Positions 44,457-55,030 of a DNA stretch of 64,000 nt are shown piece after piece; within the stretch, counting starts at the first letter, position 1; every line of letters begins with the position of its first letter. Origin of the DNA: Chelydra serpentina (taxonomy: Eukaryota; Chordata; Testudines; Chelydridae); NCBI GenBank assembly GCA_037349315.1, contig JBAIAC010000020.1:2604001-2668000 (forward strand), read 5' to 3'. The notes below the pieces were generated by a model, which saw nothing but the letters and a program-made list of their open reading frames with translations, was not told the DNA's origin and ran no database searches. The position numbers and the translations under genes are program-made.

Positions 44457-45104
44457 GACTGCTGTTCTGTGCCAGCTATAGTGGCTTGCAACACTCAATT
44501 TAAGGTGACAAATAAGCAGGCTGATAGCAGGCCTGAGTGAGGGAAGATATCAGCGTCTTAAGGGCCTAACTGGCTCCAACTACTTCAGTTGACTGCTTGT
44601 TCTCCTCAAGTGGGTTTAGGGAAGCAGCAGGAAACAGGAAGCTCCCTGAGAAACTGGTGTTAATCAGTCCAGGCTCCTGCGGGTGCTAGAGAGGTACATA
44701 AGAAGTTCCTCCTCCTCTCTCTCCCTGAAGCTCCTGCTGCTTTTTTTTATTCCCTCTCACCTTTTCTCCTGCCTGCCTTCTATGTCTCTTGTGCCCTCCT
44801 TCCTCCAGCACAGCACTCCACCATCTCTGTGCATCTAGAGCAGAGAGAATACATATGCACCAGCAGCAGACACAATTTTCTACACTCTGGGTCCTAGTGG
44901 CGTCCCCCTCCCCCCCACATACACACACAGTCTGGCACATGAGTTCACCTCATGGTAAGGCCAGCCCTGCCTGGGAGCAAACAAGCTCAGGGAGGAGGCA
45001 TGGGTTGGATTTTATTACTTGAAGAATAAAGCTTAATGCCAGAAAGGGGTTACATTCTGACCAACTGCAATCTATATGAACTGGAACAATGAGGTGAACA
45101 TTGT

Positions 45105-45536
45105 AAATGATCGGGGGCTGGGGCACATGACTTATAAGGAGAGGCTGAGGGAACTGGACTTGTTTAGTCTGCAGAAGTGAAGAGTGAGGGGTGATTTTAT
45201 AGCATCCTTCAACTACCTGAAGGGGGGTTCCAAAGAGGATGGATCTTGGCTGTTCTCAGTGGTGGCAGATGACAGAACAAGATCCAATGGTCTTAAGTTG
45301 CAGTGTGGGAGGTCTAGGTTGGATATTAGGAAACTATTTCACTAGGAGGGTGGTGAAGCACTGGAATGGGTTACCTAGGGAGGTGGTGGAATCTCCATCC
45401 TTAGAGGTTTTTAAGGTCCGGTTTGACAAAGCCCTGGCTGGGATGATTTAGTTGGGGATTGGTCCTGCTTTGAGCAGGAGGTTGGACTAGATGACCTTCT
45501 GAGGACTCTTCCAACCCTAATCTTCTATGAATCTAT
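45105..45536 (+). mobile_element. CR1 LINE 3' fragment
   Basis: It runs from the ORF2 end (HMTYKERLRELDLF region, with stops) through [20 protein letters not shown] to the CR1 3' tail (AGGACTCTTCCAACCCTAAT and CTATGAATCTATGA). Confidence 0.85.
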
Positions 45537-45924
45537 GAAGTAACTTGCTCGCAAATCGCCACCTTGGAACCTGTCCATACATCTTTGATTTGAGGAAAGA
45601 ACCTAACCCAGAAGGGGGATCTGCTAGAGATTCGGCCCAAGAGATCAGAAATTTCACAAGTTCAATTGCTCTTGTGAAATTTGTGCCATTTTGGACCAAT
45701 TTCTTGTGAGAACAGCTGGTGAAATTTTGGCACAGCAAACTCACATTGATGTCTGGAGTGACCTGCAACTTGCACCCTCAGTTCTAGCCTAAACTTAATC
45801 CAGATCACAACGCCAGACCCTGCCTCCTCACCCCATACTTAGTTTACTTTATGTTCCCTTTTTTCTTTACTAATGTTGTGATGAGTCATTTAGAATGTTT
45901 CTCTAACACTTTCTATCTTTCCAG

Positions 45925-45949
45925 CTACACGTCAATGTAAAAACCGAAG
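45925..45949 (+). CDS. gene 2 exon 6: first cytoplasmic exon
   Basis: 25 bases, acceptor TCTTTCCAG, donor GTAAGA, phase 1 to 2, encode ATRQCKNR. The Cys and the basic residues are shared with gene 1. Juxtamembrane position. Confidence 0.7.
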
Positions 45950-46829
45950 GTAAGAGGAGATCGTGTGTTAGTAGTTACAGGAATATAGTATTTGATTTAG
46001 AATTACCCTGCCCTAATGAAGGTGCTGTTTCAGCAAACACCGATTATAACTGAAAAGCAAAGCTCTGTGCTACTGAGAGGGAGTATGGTCTGGTGGTTTA
46101 GATGCTGTAGGGTCTGTTCCTGCCTCTGCTGCTGGGTGACCATGGGTGAGTCATTTCTCCTCTTTGTGCCTCAGTTTCCCCATCTATACAATGGGGATAA
46201 TGATGCTGATATTCTTTGTAAAGCACTTTAAGATCTACTGAAGAAAAGTGCTTTATAAGCATTAGGTGTTTGGGAAGATGGCTCTAAAATTTCCAGGTTT
46301 CCAGAAGGTACTTGAGACCCTAAACTGATTGTGCAAAGTAGTTCCTTTTCAGTCCCACTGGTAATTAGGGGAGAATAAGGCCTCACATCTTATGTCATGA
46401 TCCAGCTGCCAGAAGGAACGACTCCATTTGAATTTCTATATGTGTCCACTAACTTGGCAATGTCATTTTCCCTTTTTCTTTTTTTTTTTACATGTTCTTA
46501 AATCCACCGCTGAAGATTTTAAAGATAAAGAGGCCCAGGCCTCAAAATTCAAATCCATCTCACCCCAAATTCTGGATGTGTTTGGGTCCACATCCTTGCT
46601 TAGATCTCTTAAAAATATATGAGCCATTTGTGAAACTGAGGCCCAGTCCTGGGTTTGGATTCCTGGTTCATCCTCCACCAAAGATAAGAGGCATTTTGTG
46701 TAACCTGCTGTAGACACATGGACATACCATGGTCACCAGTGGGTTTTGTGCCCTCAATGTCAGTGAAGAAATCCTCTCCATTTGAGCTAAAGGAAAATCA
46801 ATTATCTTAAGTAGCAAGCTGTTGTAATT

Positions 46830-47320
46830 GCCGGGAGCAACCATTAGAGGGAGACATAATCACATTCACTAAGCCAGAGTATCACATTGGTTGATGGGAT
46901 GTTAGCCCAGGCCTCTCTTGTTTGACTATCAGTGGTAAATAGGCCCAATGGTCAGTTATGGGATGTTAGAAGTTACTACAGAGAACTTTTTCCTGGGTTT
47001 CTGGCTGGTGAGTCTTGCCCACATGTTCAGGGTATCACCATATTTGGGGTCGGAAGGAATTTTCCTCTAGGGTAGATTGGCAGAGGCCCTGGAGGTTTTT
47101 CGCCTTCCTCTGCAGCATGGGACATGGGTCACTTGCTGGAGGATTCTCTGCATCTTGAAGTCTTTAAACCATGATTTGAGGACTTCAATAGCTGAGACAC
47201 AGGTGAGAGAATTATTGCAGGAGTGGGTGGGTGAGATTCTGTGGCCTACATTTTGCAGGAGGTCAGACTAGATGATCATAATGGTCCCTTCTGACCTTAA
47301 AGTCTATGAGTCTATGAGTT
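46830..47320 (+). mobile_element. old CR1-like LINE 3' end
   Basis: The phrases GGAGCAACCATTAGAGGGAGAC and TCAGACTAGATGATCATAAT, with the tail AGTCTATGAGTCTATGAG, mark a diverged CR1-type 3' end. No frame remains. Confidence 0.6.
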
Positions 47321-47385
47321 TGAACACAGTAAATACAGGTTACTTTCCACATTCACTCATGTAGCTTTTCTTTCATTTTCTATAG

Positions 47386-47438
47386 GGGGCAAAATGCAAA
47401 GGAGAGCACAGACGAAACTGCAGCAGGGAAGCTTATTG
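47386..47438 (+). CDS. gene 2 exon 7: cytoplasmic exon without ITIM half
   Basis: 53 bases, acceptor TTCTATAG, donor GTATGA, phase 2 to 1, encode GQNAKESTDETAAGKLI. The last base is G, so the split codon with exon 8 is GAT (Asp). In gene 1 the matching base is T and the codon is TAT (Tyr of ITIM 1). The inhibitory motif is therefore absent in gene 2. Confidence 0.7.
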
Positions 47439-47764
47439 GTATGAAGTTCAAACATATTATTACCTTACTCCTGTGATCTACTGATTCATCTAATATATTT
47501 GGATTTTCAAGGAAAAGCATTGAGAAAATGAGTACAATCTGTTAATTAATTCACAGTCCCAGGACACTGTAATATCAACCTGCGGTATAAACTATTTTTC
47601 TCATCATGAATACATTTCTAACCACTGATCAGAGGATGAATATATTCTGCGAATCATGTGATGATGCAATTGTAGGAGCAGGGGTCTGGAGGCCTGGATT
47701 TCTGCTGAAAAGCAGATGGTACAGGTGCTCATTACCTAGGCCTATTCTGTTCCATTGCAATGAG

Positions 47765-48000
47765 TCGCAGATTCATAGATTCCAAGGCCAGAAGGGACCA
47801 TTGTGATCATCTAGTCTGACCTCCTGTATAATACAAGCCAGAGAACTGCCCTGAAGTAATTCCTAGAGCAGATCATTTAGGGAAAAACTTCCAATCTTGA
47901 TTGAAAAATTGCCGGTGATGGAGAATCCACTACGTCACAATCCAAATCCATGATCCCAAATTCAATTTTTTGTGAAATGGATGCCCTCCTAATAAAGATC
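47765..48000 (-). mobile_element. old CR1-like LINE 3' fragment
   Basis: ATTCATAGATTCCAAGGCCAG and TCATCTAGTCTGACCTCCTG are the reverse complement of a CR1-type 3' end. Related copies are at 59098 and, shorter, at 59800. Confidence 0.65.
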
Positions 48001-48253
48001 CCAAAGTGACCCCAAATCACCTCTCCCATACATGTGCTTCAAATGGTAGATGTATTATTTTAATTGCTATTTATTCCTCTCAGAGCTTAAGTACTGAAAA
48101 GCAGTTTTTAGAAATATCATCTCCATGATGTCTGAATCCTTCAGCTCTACTCACACATATAACAGGGATTGAAGAGATGTTTAAAATTCAGATGCTATTT
48201 GACCTGAAAAATTACTAATAAAAATGGCTATAAATGCAGTATTTATTTTTCAG

Positions 48254-48285
48254 ATGCCTCATCTGCTGGATGTTCCCATTACACA
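48254..48285 (+). CDS. gene 2 exon 8: cytoplasmic exon
   Basis: 32 bases, acceptor TTTTTCAG, donor GTAAGT, phase 1 to 0, encode (D)ASSAGCSHYT. Length and phases equal gene 1 exon 9. The Tyr near its end has no ITIM context. Confidence 0.7.
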
Positions 48286-48296
48286 GTAAGTAAAAA

Positions 48297-48635
48297 GAGA
48301 CGACTTAGAGAGGGAATAGGATAGAGATCTATAAAATCATGAATGGTGTGGGATAAGTTCCCACCTGATCTGTGGAATGCATTGCCATGGGATGTTGTGG
48401 TGGCCAAAATATAATTGTGTTAAAAAATGAATTAGATAAGTTTATGGAGGATAGCCCATCATTGGTCAAGATGGTCAAGGATACAACCCCATATTTGGAT
48501 TGACCCTAAACCGCTCTCCAAAATTGCCCTGTTTTGTACACTCCCACTAAAGCTCTGGTACTACCCACCATCCAAGACTGGCTATTGGGCTAGTTGGACC
48601 CTTGGTCTGACCCAGGCCAGCAGTACTTATGTTCT
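48297..48635 (+). mobile_element. CR1 LINE 3' fragment, second subfamily
   Basis: The phrases TCTATAAAATCATGAATGGTG and TTGGTCTGACCCAGG...ACTTATGTTCT give the + strand end of the same subfamily as 38993. It begins about a dozen bases after exon 8 of gene 2. Confidence 0.7.
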
Positions 48636-48732
48636 TCTCCCATAATAGCCTCTGATCTCCTGTAAGAATCTTCAGGATTGAGGGTTGGTTCTGGAGCTCA
48701 TTTTGTCAGTGGTTAACACCAAAACAAACAAA

Positions 48733-48733
48733 C

Positions 48734-48796
<63 letters not shown>

Positions 48797-48797
48797 A
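48733..48797. repeat. (AACT)n microsatellite
   Basis: About 16 units of AACT in a row. No spacers, so not a CRISPR-like array. Confidence 0.95.
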
Positions 48798-49294
48798 AAA
48801 AGCCAAAAAAGAATAATGTGAGATATCTCACAAGCGTTTGTTCCTCTCATGGGATATTTGGACTCGATTAATTCTGGTTTGGATGGTGCTGTGGGAGTCC
48901 CCTGATAGAAACTGAAATATACAGTAGAGCTGGGCAAATACTGGGGGGAAAAAAAGATGAATGTGTCAGGGGTTTGGTTCATTTTCACTATGTTCATGCC
49001 CTTTCATATCCCTGAATCCCTCAGCTCTGACTCTGGCCTGCATGAGTCTCTCAGACTGTGGATAAGGTCACAAATACACATGTTCCATGTTGAATACTCA
49101 TGTTGGATGCTGAATGTGGATTATAACAATAATAAAAATTTGTAGCTCTTATATTGCGCTTTTCCCCAGTAGATCTCAAAGTGCTTCACAGTCTTTGATG
49201 TGTTTGTCCTGATAACCTCCCTGTGAGGTATGGCGATGCTGTTATCTCCATTGTACAGATGGGCACCTAAAGCACAGACATGCTAAGCAACATG

Positions 49295-49680
49295 ACCAAG
49301 GTCATAAGAACATACGAACTGCCACACTGGGTCAGACCAAAGGTCCATCTAGCCAAGTATCCTGTCTCCTGACAATGGCCAGTGCCAGGTGCTTCAGAGG
49401 GAATGAACAGAATCATAGAATATCAGGGTTGGAAGGGACCTTAGAAGGTCATCTAGTCCAACCCCCTGCTCAAAGCAGGACCAATCCCCAATTTTTGCCC
49501 CAGATCCCTAAATGGCCCCCTCAAGGATTGAACTCACAACCCTGGGTTTAGCAGGCCAATGCTCAAACCACTGAGCGATCCCTCCCCCAATTTCCAAGTC
49601 ATCCATTTCCTCTTGTCCAGTCCAGCATCTGGCAGTCAGAGGTTTAGGGACATCAAGGGCAGACTCAAGTCACACAGGAA
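49295..49680 (-). mobile_element. CR1 LINE 3' fragment with a nested SINE
   Basis: CR1 3' end (reverse strand) is seen at 49305-49410 (CACTGGGTCAGACC, GGTGCTTCAGAGGGAATGAAC) and resumes at 49595 (TCATCCATTTCCTC...CATCTGGCAGTCAGAGG). The SINE lies between. Confidence 0.75.
49411..49589 (-). mobile_element. tRNA-derived SINE (Cry type)
   Basis: Reverse strand: the B-box region GAGTTCAATCC and A-box TCGCTCAGTGG are seen, and the CR1-like tail is at the left (AATCATAGAATATCAGGGTT). Confidence 0.85.
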
Positions 49681-50107
49681 GTCTGTGCATTCAACCTAGC
49701 AGTGGTGTGGGGTGACCGGTTGTGAAGCTTGAAGGCCAAACCCCAACTCTGGACAGCTCTTTCTAGCACCCCAAAGACTGCCCTTTGCTCACCTGTGAAA
49801 TCCCCTGAATGTTTCAGAATATTGAGTCAATTTGTAAATGACAGGAGTAGTTTGTGAGCATTCTGCCAGGCACAAAAAGAAAAGCCAAAAAATGCACTGG
49901 GCAGATACGATTTGCCCTACAGTTCTGTACAATCAGTGAGTTCGTTATTTATTAGAGCAGTTTGGAAAGTCACCTGCTGTGTTTATTAACTATGAATTAT
50001 TATTGGCCTCTCCTCAGAACAGCTGGTTTCTGCCATTAAATCTCAGCTTTCTCATAAAGACACCAGCCCCTTTGCTTCATGTTAATATGCACATGTTTTA
50101 TTTCCAG

Positions 50108-50245
50108 GGACCCCAGGGGCAAGACAAGGATACAGAGAACTATGAATCTCTGAATATCAAAGCCCTGGAGATCTCTCCTTATTCTACACTTCATCTGCAA
50201 CAGAAGAGTGAACCTGCCGTGTCTACATCTCGGCTCAGTAAGTGA
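50108..50245 (+). CDS. gene 2 exon 9: cytoplasmic tail with ITAM-like pair
   Basis: Entered in phase 0 after TATTTCCAG, the exon reads GPQGQDKDTENYESL, nine residues (NIKALEISP), then YSTLHLQQ and stops at TGA 50243. Two YxxL boxes nine residues apart meet the ITAM spacing rule (six to twelve). An acidic residue at the usual minus-3 place is lacking, but Asp and Glu are at minus 4 and minus 2. SPYSTL could also be read as a lone ITIM (SxYxxL). Phosphorylated ITAMs recruit Syk-family kinases. Compared with gene 1, the exon is 11 codons longer up to the shared GTAAG. A donor (CTCA|GTAAGT, end 50237, phase 1) overlaps the last codons, so splicing may replace the ending. Confidence 0.7.
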   Translation, partial: GPQGQDKDTENYESLNIKALEISPYSTLHLQQKSEPAVSTSRLSK

Positions 50246-50599
50246 CCCATGGCCCTCTGCCCTGAAACCCTAGGCTGGGATTACCAAAGGAGCATAAGGG
50301 ACAGAGGCTCAGGTGTTTAAAGCTATTGAGACGTTGCTGTGCTCAGTGTCACAGCACCCAGCTGATTTCAGAGCCTACATCTCATCTTCACAAGGGATTC
50401 AGGCCCTGAAGATTCGAAGTTCCATTAACAGCGGGTCTAACTCCCGAAGGCTCTTCACAAATTCCAGCCAGGTCACTTACACTCCCGACAGTCTCGTCTC
50501 CCAGCCCGACTAACCTTGTCCAGTCACTGGTGACACTGGACCATGTCTATTTCTTCCTGTCACATGGACACTGTGGTACAGAGTGTCAGAGAGTGTGAA

Positions 50600-50715
50600 T
50601 CAGCAAAGCGCCATTGGCTCCAGGGGAGCGGGGCCGATTTACACTAGCTGGGGATCTGTCCCATTGATTCCAGTTGAGTGACACCAGTTTACACCAGCTG
50701 GGATCGGGCCCTATA
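50600..50715. repeat. interspersed TTTACACCAGCTGG repeat
   Basis: Contains GATTTACACTAGCTGGGGATC and GTTTACACCAGCTGGGATCGGG. Same family as 10595 and 16020. Confidence 0.45.
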
Positions 50716-51373
50716 ACTGTACTTTGCATTATCTGTAATCTCATTTGGCAGAGACTTTCCCCCCCGCGCCCCGCCCTGTTTCCCTGGACCACAATCCAAT
50801 AAGTCTCTGCCAGCTTCGCCTCTTACGTCACTTTGTTTAATGCTGGAATTATCAGGGTTGTTCTGTTACAGCGCAGCTCTGGGGGCTCTGTGACACACCC
50901 TGCCCTGACTCCATGGTGTGTTCTACCGCCAGCATCCCCAGGAGAGAGCAGCCGCTACTTACCCTCCTGTGTGGGGGGGTGTCTGGGAAGTTGGCAGGGC
51001 ATAGTCTGGGAGTGGATGGAGCCGTGGACCCCCTGGCCAGCACAGATGAGCCAGTACACGTGGGGAAGTGCCCTGCCCCAGCAACCACAGATTGCTTCCC
51101 CACCCTGGAACAGGGGGAACCCACAAAGCAGAATGCGCCCTGTGCTCAGGGTTTGTGGCAAATCCACAATGGAGCCGTCTTTATTTTTATAGCCATCTCT
51201 TCCTGCTCTTGTTCTTCTCCTGACAGTCGCTCTGACCTCTTCTGAAATTACCCTTCTGCTCAGAAAAGTGACTCTGCCTGGGGAATTCTCAGCCTGGCAC
51301 CTGCATCCAGATCCTGCCTGCTTTGCTCTGCTGAGGCAGTACAAAGCGGTCAGAGCAGGGGCAGAAATTCAGA

Positions 51374-51571
51374 CTCATAGAATCTCAGGGTTGGTAGGGA
51401 CCTCAGGAGGTCATCTAGTCCAACCCCCTGCTCAAAGCAGGACCAACCCCAACTAGATCATCCCAGCCAGGGCTTTGTCAAGCCTGACCTTAAAAACCTC
51501 TAAGGAAGGAGATTCCACCACCTCCCTAGGTAACCCATTCCAGTGCTTCACCACCCTCCTAGTGAAAAAGT
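51374..51571 (-). mobile_element. CR1 LINE 3' end fragment
   Basis: It starts CATAGAATCTCAGGGTTGG and ends at CTAGTGAAAAAG on the + strand, which is the last 200 bases of a CR1 in reverse orientation. Confidence 0.9.
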
Positions 51572-52699
51572 GTAAGGTAGAGCAACCCTCAGGCTACTTT
51601 AATTTATGCCTGTTAAGGATCTACAGGGTCTGTGTGACACCCCAGCTTTTAAACAGTCCCTTGAAGGAATCCGTTCAGTGTTCCAGACCTCCAAACTGTC
51701 CCTCTTTTCCTTCAGGGTAGGACCCACAGTCTCACTGTCTGTGAGCCCCTGGGCTCTAGCACTCCTGTTTCACACCATGAGCTCTGCCAAGTGACTCCAA
51801 CTGAGATAAACTCCTGGTCAGAGACTTGACTTGTACACTTTTAAGAGTCTAATGCACCTCAGCAAGTGTTTGCAGTGATATCCAGCCACTTTTTCAAAAC
51901 AGAGACGGCTGTGTTATTCATCTGGATCACAGCACTGAAATTCCTTATGATAGCAAAGAGAAAGAAAGGTGAAGACATAGTACACCTGGCCAAGGCAGTG
52001 CCATCAGCCAACCAAGCTGCTATGGACTTCATTTCAGGCTCCATCTCTGTCCCTTTTTCAGTCCAGGTGAGAGCCCTGTCTCTCTCCACAGGGCAGCACT
52101 TAACCCCGCGGCTGGCCACCTTTCCCTTTGTTCTCGAGCTGTGGCCATTGCTCTGTTTCTCTGCAGAGAGGAGAGAAAACCTCCTTCCTCTTGGTCGCTG
52201 TTTGCTAGTTGTGAATGTTCTGGTCATGGGGGTTTTCCTGTTGTTGTTTTTTTTTTATTCTCCACAGATATGGATAAGTTTCAACAGGTTCCAGCCAGTT
52301 CCTTAACAGTCCCTGCCCCATGCAGCAGGGTGACATACACACTCATGTCTCTTGCTCAGCCCCTTTAGTCTCCACTGGACAGCAATGCAAATTACAGAGG
52401 GTAACTGAGGCACATATAGGATTCTTAACGTTATTACAGAAAATTCCCACTTTGTCACAGTGCCAAGGTTGGCCATTGATTGGCCCCAGCATCATGAAAC
52501 CTAAAGACACCTTAGAGCCACCTTTGCACTCCCAGCTGGTCCTGTGCCAAGCACAGCTTAGTGTGACCAAAGAATCAGACTAATTGGATTCTCTTTGATT
52601 GTGTTAACAATCCATCTGGGTTTGCTGTTTGCTAATATTCCGGAGAATGCATTTAGGGTGGGACATTCAAAGGACTGATTCCCTCTCATTTTCCCACAG

Positions 52700-52895
52700 A
52701 GCAACATGCCCTTAAATGAAGAGTTTGGAAGAAAAGTGTTTCAGAGATTAAGTTGAGTATGTAGGTCACTGCACTACAGGAAAGAGGACACAGAGATGAT
52801 GGAGAAATGTTTAAGAAACTTGAAAATATACAGAACAACAGAACTTGTCCATTTGTTGATTGAATGAAGAAATAAAGAGTGACACAGATTTAACC
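52700..52895 (+). CDS. possible alternative last exon and 3' UTR of gene 2
   Basis: After the acceptor TTTTCCCACAG, phase-1 reading from the donor at 50237 gives KQHALK and TGA, followed by untranslated sequence. An AATAAA signal is at 52871. With this ending, the protein would have 253 residues. The exon is supported by splice site, phase and poly(A) signal only. Confidence 0.4.
52871..52876 (+). terminator. AATAAA polyadenylation signal, candidate for gene 2
   Basis: Canonical hexamer about 150 bases after the possible last stop. T-rich sequence follows at about 20-40 bases. It is the first well-placed signal after exon 9. Confidence 0.4.
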
Positions 52896-52899
52896 TGTC

Positions 52900-54570
52900 T
52901 GATTTCTTAAATGGCAGTGAGATTCCAGACCCATCTGGAAAGGACATGTGTGGTTTATATGCATAGACGATGTAATTTAAAAAAAAAGTCTATGGTACAT
53001 ATATATGGATTGTAGCATACATAAAGGATGCTCTCAGTTCATTTAAAATAATACATTAATCCAACATGTAAAACATGTAATCTTTATGTTAATGTTACAA
53101 ATGTCTTTGCTTCATAGACTAATAGGAATTGCCAGACCAGATCAGACCAGGGATTAGAAAGGGTAGAAAAAACTGTTGTTTCCCCCCACAAAAATTTCAA
53201 ACAAAAAATGTTCATGTGAAATTTTTCATTGGAAAATTGCAAAATTAAACAAAATAAAATGTTAATTTCAAGTCAAAGAGGTATTTGTTTCAATTCATCT
53301 TGAATCATTTTTAAATTTGTTTTGAATCAAGAGTTTCATTTCAGTTTCCAAGCCGTGGAGTGTTCACAATTTTGATTTTTTTGTTTTTTCCTCTTTCTCC
53401 CTTTTACCCAGTAAAATGCAATAAAGTGAAAGCTTTCCAGGGTTCTGGTTTTTTTCCTTTTTCCACTCTCAGGTTTTCAAAACATCTCCAACTTTTGAAA
53501 AGTCACAGAAGCAAAAGACAAAATTAAACTCCATGACTCTGCCACTTCTTAACTTTCCAAAGTTGGAGACATTTTGAAAAGTTGGAGGGGTGAAAAAAAG
53601 GAAAAACTGGGAAAGTGGTGGTGGGGGGGAGGAACTAGACATCATTCATTCTGTTTATTCAGTTGCTAAAAAGGAAGAAAGAAAAATGTCTGAAATTTCA
53701 AAAGTTGTTCAGCTTTCAAAACCTGAAAAAACAAACAAACTTTCCATTTAAAAGTAAATGAAACAAAAATATTTGCCATTGAGATCCTGCAAAATATTTC
53801 AGCCAAAGTAACACCCTGAGTGACAGGACAATATTAATGAGTTGTGGGGCACTTACAGGACTCAGCATATATGATATGCTGGAAAATTATCCTGGGTAAT
53901 TACACATATACACACTGTTTAGACCAGGTGCCTGCCTGTAGGAGATGAGAATGTAAGGCCTTTATCCTGCAAACACACTACCTAACAAGTTCATGCCTAA
54001 CTTTACTACTGGAAGTATTTCCACTTAAATCAACTTCACAGTGGTAAAATTAAGCACATTTGCCAGACTGGAGACTAAGCAGACAGGGCCAGCTCCTTAG
54101 CCAGTGTGAATCCAGGTTAGCTCTGTGGACTTCAGTGGAGTTGCAGCCATTTACACTAGTTGAGGATCTGGACTCCCATGGAGAGGTGACAGCTCAGGGA
54201 TGGGTGATTGGCACCAATATAGGAGTGATGGGGCAGTGAAATTTAGAGTGAAGTTTGCTTCTCTAGGGGAGGTGGGGTTATGTGCGTTATATCCTCTGGT
54301 GCTATTTTACTCAACCCGCTCTTGATGAGAGGTCAACATTTTAAAGGGTTCTGGCAGAAGTGTGTTCAAGGAGGGACTTGAAGACAAAATTGGCTTTCTC
54401 TATAGTATTAAAGAAAGGGCTTGTCCACACAAAGACTGTAACTATTGTAGAATAACTCCATGTGTGGACACTCTTATTCGAGAATGAATGCCTTTTTCCA
54501 AATTTGCGAAATGTCTGGATTAAGTTAATTAATTAAGAAAAAGGAACTCTTCTTTTGGAACGAAAGGGTT
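52900..54570. other. intergenic, AT-rich repeat, no gene
   Basis: Positions 53150-53800 are of the AT-rich repeat type seen near 2000 and 28250. 53360-53600 also contain an internal inverted phrase (AAAACATCTCCAACTTTTGAAAAG and TTTCCAAAGTTGGAGACATTTTG), similar to 12210-12240. No exon. Confidence 0.4.
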
Positions 54571-54572
54571 TA

Positions 54573-55009
54573 TGTTAGAACATAGATATTCAGGCCTACC
54601 TGTAAAGGCCTATACTTTAAGAACGTAGGTGTATTTTTATCACTTAGCTAGTGACAGGGGTATAAAACCAAGGAATCAAAATCACTGTCCACCTGTTTAT
54701 GGGCCTTCTATCACTGGGATAGCATCACAGCTGGGAAGGGGGACACGGGGTAAATGCTCTGCGGTGTCGGAGCTGGGAAGGGGACGCGGCGTAAATGCTC
54801 TGTGGCATCAGAGCTGGGAATGGAACACGGGAACAGACTCTATCGGCCTATAGAGATAAGCCCGACTGGTGTGAAGGGCTTCGGAATATGCTTACTTGGA
54901 AACTAATCCCAATAAACATCGCATTGTCTGCACTTTGGATTTCTGGTCTTCTGCTTTCTCTCTACATGACAAGAACCAGGGGAAGGGGTGAAGGGAAAGC
55001 CCTCTAACA
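54573..55009 (+). mobile_element. endogenous retrovirus 5' LTR
   Basis: The 437-base unit starts TGTTAGA and ends TCTAACA, a perfect terminal inverted repeat with the TG...CA rule. A TATA box (TATAAAA) is near 54661 and an AATAAA near 54911, followed by the GT-rich U5 start, which is the normal order U3-R-U5. A tandem 50-60-base unit (GCTGGGAAGG...GTAAATGCTCTG) repeats at 54731-54835. The matching 3' LTR was not found in the window. Confidence 0.8.
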
Positions 55010-55012
55010 TCT

Positions 55013-55030
55013 TGGTGCCGTGACTCGGAT
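55013..55030 (+). other. retroviral primer-binding site, tRNA-His type
   Basis: TGGTGCCGTGACTCGGAT lies three bases after the LTR end and is complementary to the 3' end of vertebrate tRNA-His with CCA over all 18 bases, as I know that tRNA. Confidence 0.8.

Larger units (their letters stand above)
39938..44969 (-). mobile_element. hAT transposon, 5.0 kb, ZMYM1-like transposase remnant
   Basis: The ends CAGGGCCGGCC and GGCCAGCCCTG are near-perfect inverted repeats. The element is flanked on both sides by CCTGGGAG, a perfect 8-base target duplication. The reverse strand holds a transposase in several frames. It is therefore a once autonomous, now inactive hAT copy with CAGGG-type ends, in the intron between membrane and tail exons of gene 2. 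A Penelope-like element later entered it at 42198. Confidence 0.9.

Noticed and set aside
48733..48797. Regular short repeats, considered as an array of the CRISPR kind
   Set aside because: Simple (AACT)n without spacers in a vertebrate genome.
51866..52306. Open frame of 146 codons between gene 2 exons
   Set aside because: No domain, no conserved splice context, and an antisense frame of similar length exists; likely chance.
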